Shown here: piece after piece, positions 5,389-6,959 of the stretch
Layout of the letters: each line of letters opens with the position of its first letter
Position numbering within the stretch: position 1 is the first letter of the stretch
Source: an uncultured bacterium
GTDB taxonomy: Bacteria > Actinomycetota > Actinomycetes > S36-B12
Assembly (NCBI GenBank): GCA_903896585.1
Contig: CAITYI010000186.1
Span: 1 to 6,959, forward strand
Length of the DNA: 6,959 nt
Direction of reading: 5' to 3'
Notes under the pieces: generated by a model
What the model was told of the DNA's origin: nothing
The model's input: only the letters and a program-made list of their open reading frames with translations
The model's database searches: none
Translations under genes and position numbers: made by a program

Positions 5389-6437
5389 CAAATGTTCGAG
5401 TAGATGCAGTGACCGCTGGATACGGTGGTCCGCCGATACTTACAGACCTCAACCTCTCCGTGGATTCAGGTGAGTTCATTGCGGTTCTCGGCTCCAGTGG
5501 ATCGGGTAAAACCACACTTTTGCGTGTTCTTGCGGGGTTCCTTACCCCCACCCACGGCACCGTCTCCTTCGGAGATCACCAAGTATCAGGTCCCGGCGTG
5601 TGGGTTCCCCCGGAAAAGCGGCGGGTAGGAATTGTTCCCCAGGAGGGAGCATTGTTTCCGCACCTCGATGTCCAAAAAAATGTTGGATTCGGCCTAGACA
5701 ACTCCGCTCAAAGCAAAGATCGGGTGCGGGAAGTTCTCACCATGGTGGGCATGAATGATTTCGCCGGTGCTCGGCCGCAGGAACTATCCGGTGGTCAACA
5801 ACAACGTGTGGCCCTGGCTCGAGCTCTCGCTCCTCGCCCCGATGTGTTGCTCCTCGATGAACCGTTTTCTGCCCTTGATGCTGGCCTGCGCGCGACACTG
5901 CGCACCGAAGTTCGTGGTCTGCTCACCGCATTAGGAACAACATCCATCATGGTCACCCACGACCAAGAAGAGGCACTCTCTATTGCCGACAAAGTCGCCG
6001 TCATGCGCAATGGGCAACTCGTTCAAATGTCTGAGCCGGCGAGCCTTTATCAGGATCCAGCCGATATTGAAACCGCGCGCTTCGTTGGCGATTCAGTTGA
6101 GCTACCCGCCACCTATAGCGGTGGGGATTCAGTTCACACCCCTTTGGGAACAGTCCGCATTCGTGGATCAATCCCGGTGAACGCGGGATCACTCACTGCG
6201 GTGTTGCGGCCGGAACAATTAGTTCTGGTCGATCCCCGCCCGGTAGGCGGCGCAGTGGCACAGGGTGGCCTGGGTGCCGTGAACGGTGTTACCTATCACG
6301 GCCACGACAGCTTGGTTCACATCACGCTGACCAGCGGTGAGTCACTATCGGTGCGCGTTCCGGGTGAATCGACCGTCAGCCTCGGTGAGAGTGTTCGGGT
6401 GATTCCTACCGGCCCTGCCAGCGTCTATTCCAATTGA
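5385..6437 (+). CDS. fbpC: Ferric iron ABC transporter ATP-binding protein
   Basis: A 350-residue ATPase that drives the importer from the cytosolic face. Its nucleotide-binding domain is intact: Walker A GSSGSGKT (36-43), Q-loop Gln86 in IVPQEGALFPHL, signature LSGGQ (134-138), Walker B VLLLDE (154-159), D-loop SALD (162-165) and switch His192 in MVTHDQEEA. The EGALFPHL-DV-NV-FGL wording after the Q-loop is typical of the iron/sulfate/spermidine importer ATPases (CUT1-like branch). Residues from about 240 to 346 form a C-terminal TOBE-like regulatory domain, including LRPEQLVLV. The start ATG overlaps the permease stop (ATGA), with only a weak GGTGAG close upstream. The stop lies 13 bp from the stop of the convergent gene. 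The substrate is inferred from the neighbouring binding protein, since the ATPase alone does not show it. Confidence 0.94.
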   Translation: MTNVRVDAVTAGYGGPPILTDLNLSVDSGEFIAVLGSSGSGKTTLLRVLAGFLTPTHGTVSFGDHQVSGPGVWVPPEKRRVGIVPQEGALFPHLDVQKNVGFGLDNSAQSKDRVREVLTMVGMNDFAGARPQELSGGQQQRVALARALAPRPDVLLLDEPFSALDAGLRATLRTEVRGLLTALGTTSIMVTHDQEEALSIADKVAVMRNGQLVQMSEPASLYQDPADIETARFVGDSVELPATYSGGDSVHTPLGTVRIRGSIPVNAGSLTAVLRPEQLVLVDPRPVGGAVAQGGLGAVNGVTYHGHDSLVHITLTSGESLSVRVPGESTVSLGESVRVIPTGPASVYSN

Positions 6438-6450
6438 TGCGCACCGATTG
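6431..6450. terminator. Weak imperfect hairpin between two convergent stops
   Basis: CAATTG (6431-6436) can pair with CGATTG (6445-6450) around an 8-base loop, with one G-U wobble. It fills the 13-bp gap between the ATPase stop and the convergent gene's stop. The stem is short and AT-rich and has no T-tract, so it is a poor candidate for a bidirectional terminator; it is listed because both operons must end near here and nothing better is visible. Confidence 0.2.
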
Positions 6451-6959
6451 CTAGCTTCCCACCGGCTTCAGACTCTTGGCAATCTGCACTAGTTGCTGTG
6501 CTGAAAGATTTTTCCCGCCGAATGTTTCGATCCAAACGCGAGTTGACCGTAATCCATTCACACCCGGCAACATCACCTCAAGGTGGCCGCCATACTTGAT
6601 GACATCGGCCTTAGTGCATTTCTGTGGTGAGGCAGGATCGCAGTAAGCCTGTACAACAGCACTGGCACCGCCGATAGTTGTTCTCAAAACAACTACACCT
6701 GTGCCGATATCAGAGCACATAGGGTTGCCCTCAGTGATCGTAAAATTGCGAGTATTGCCTTTGCCGTATTGCGCACTCAGGTTTTCTTCCGTGCCCTTCG
6801 GGCAGAGATCATTCCCACCAATATGCCGCGCTTTGAGCCCTGCCGTGAATGAAGGTTCATAAACCGTGTAGGTCACACCCACCTGCATGTTTTCATAGGC
6901 ATCGCCCGAACCCATGGCCTGTGCAGGCGCGATCAATCCAAAAGTGAGTGTTGCCGCAC
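6451..6959 (-). CDS. Exported protein of unknown function with four cysteines, 5' end cut by window
   Basis: A minus-strand frame open from the window edge to a TAG at 6451-6453, giving 168 visible residues; the true start is outside. The visible N-terminus, AATLTFGLIAPAQA, looks like the end of a Sec signal peptide with cleavage after AQA, so the mature part begins near MGSGDAYENM. The rest suggests a mostly beta, secreted domain of about 154 residues, with four cysteines (in NDLCPKG, NPMCSDIG, QAYCDPASPQKC) that could form two disulfides. It ends in a helix-like LSAQQLVQIAKSL, a closing pattern seen in various actinobacterial surface proteins. No lipobox cysteine is seen, and no family is recognised. 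Internal TTG and ATG codons near 6936 and 6915 would give truncated proteins lacking the signal, so they are not taken as starts. Convergent with the iron importer operon, with no shown functional link. Confidence 0.75.
   Translation of the reverse strand, partial: AATLTFGLIAPAQAMGSGDAYENMQVGVTYTVYEPSFTAGLKARHIGGNDLCPKGTEENLSAQYGKGNTRNFTITEGNPMCSDIGTGVVVLRTTIGGASAVVQAYCDPASPQKCTKADVIKYGGHLEVMLPGVNGLRSTRVWIETFGGKNLSAQQLVQIAKSLKPVGS

Noticed and set aside
1..6959. CRISPR arrays, tRNA or rRNA genes, insertion sequences, toxin-antitoxin or defence genes
   Set aside because: No spaced direct repeats, cloverleaf-like sequences, transposase motifs or terminal repeats were seen. The window is almost fully covered by recognisable genes.

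Overview
The window looks like chromosomal DNA from an actinobacterium of moderate GC content (mid-50s percent by eye). This rests on three things: the amino-acid character of the proteins, two probable leaderless-type promoters (TANNNT six bases before a start codon), and IdeR/DtxR-type iron boxes of the kind used by Gram-positive, actinobacterial iron regulators. The exact lineage cannot be read from the sequence. No RNA gene, mobile element or CRISPR array is visible, and nearly every base belongs to a gene or a short promoter gap.

Left edge (1-746, minus strand): the first two thirds of an integral membrane protein of the lysylphosphatidylglycerol-synthase-TM / YbhN (flippase-like) family, running off the window. 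It diverges over a 53-bp gap from a compact four-gene run on the plus strand (800-2681). That run encodes a thioredoxin-type glutathione peroxidase, an acetolactate decarboxylase (acetoin synthesis) with an extra C-terminal segment, a small stand-alone DUF1905 protein overlapping the decarboxylase stop, and a small CDGSH iron-sulfur protein.

Centre and right (2682-6437, plus strand): a complete ferric-iron ABC importer. It consists of a lipoprotein Fe3+-binding protein, a fused two-domain permease and an ATPase, joined by 4-bp stop/start overlaps. A promoter in front carries two overlapping IdeR/DtxR-like boxes, so the operon is probably repressed when iron is plentiful. A perfect 14-bp inverted repeat with a 5-base loop sits at the junction between binding protein and permease, inside the first codons of the permease. 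It is the most striking non-coding signal in the window and may set the ratio of binding protein to membrane components.

Right edge (6451-6959, minus strand): a convergent gene for an exported protein of unknown function with four cysteines, whose 5' end lies outside the window.

Taken together the window is mostly recognisable housekeeping, redox and iron-uptake functions. I see no convincing evidence of a wholly new system. The points worth a second look are the junction hairpin, the tandem iron boxes, the extended acetolactate decarboxylase in an unusual gene neighbourhood, and the unknown exported protein.
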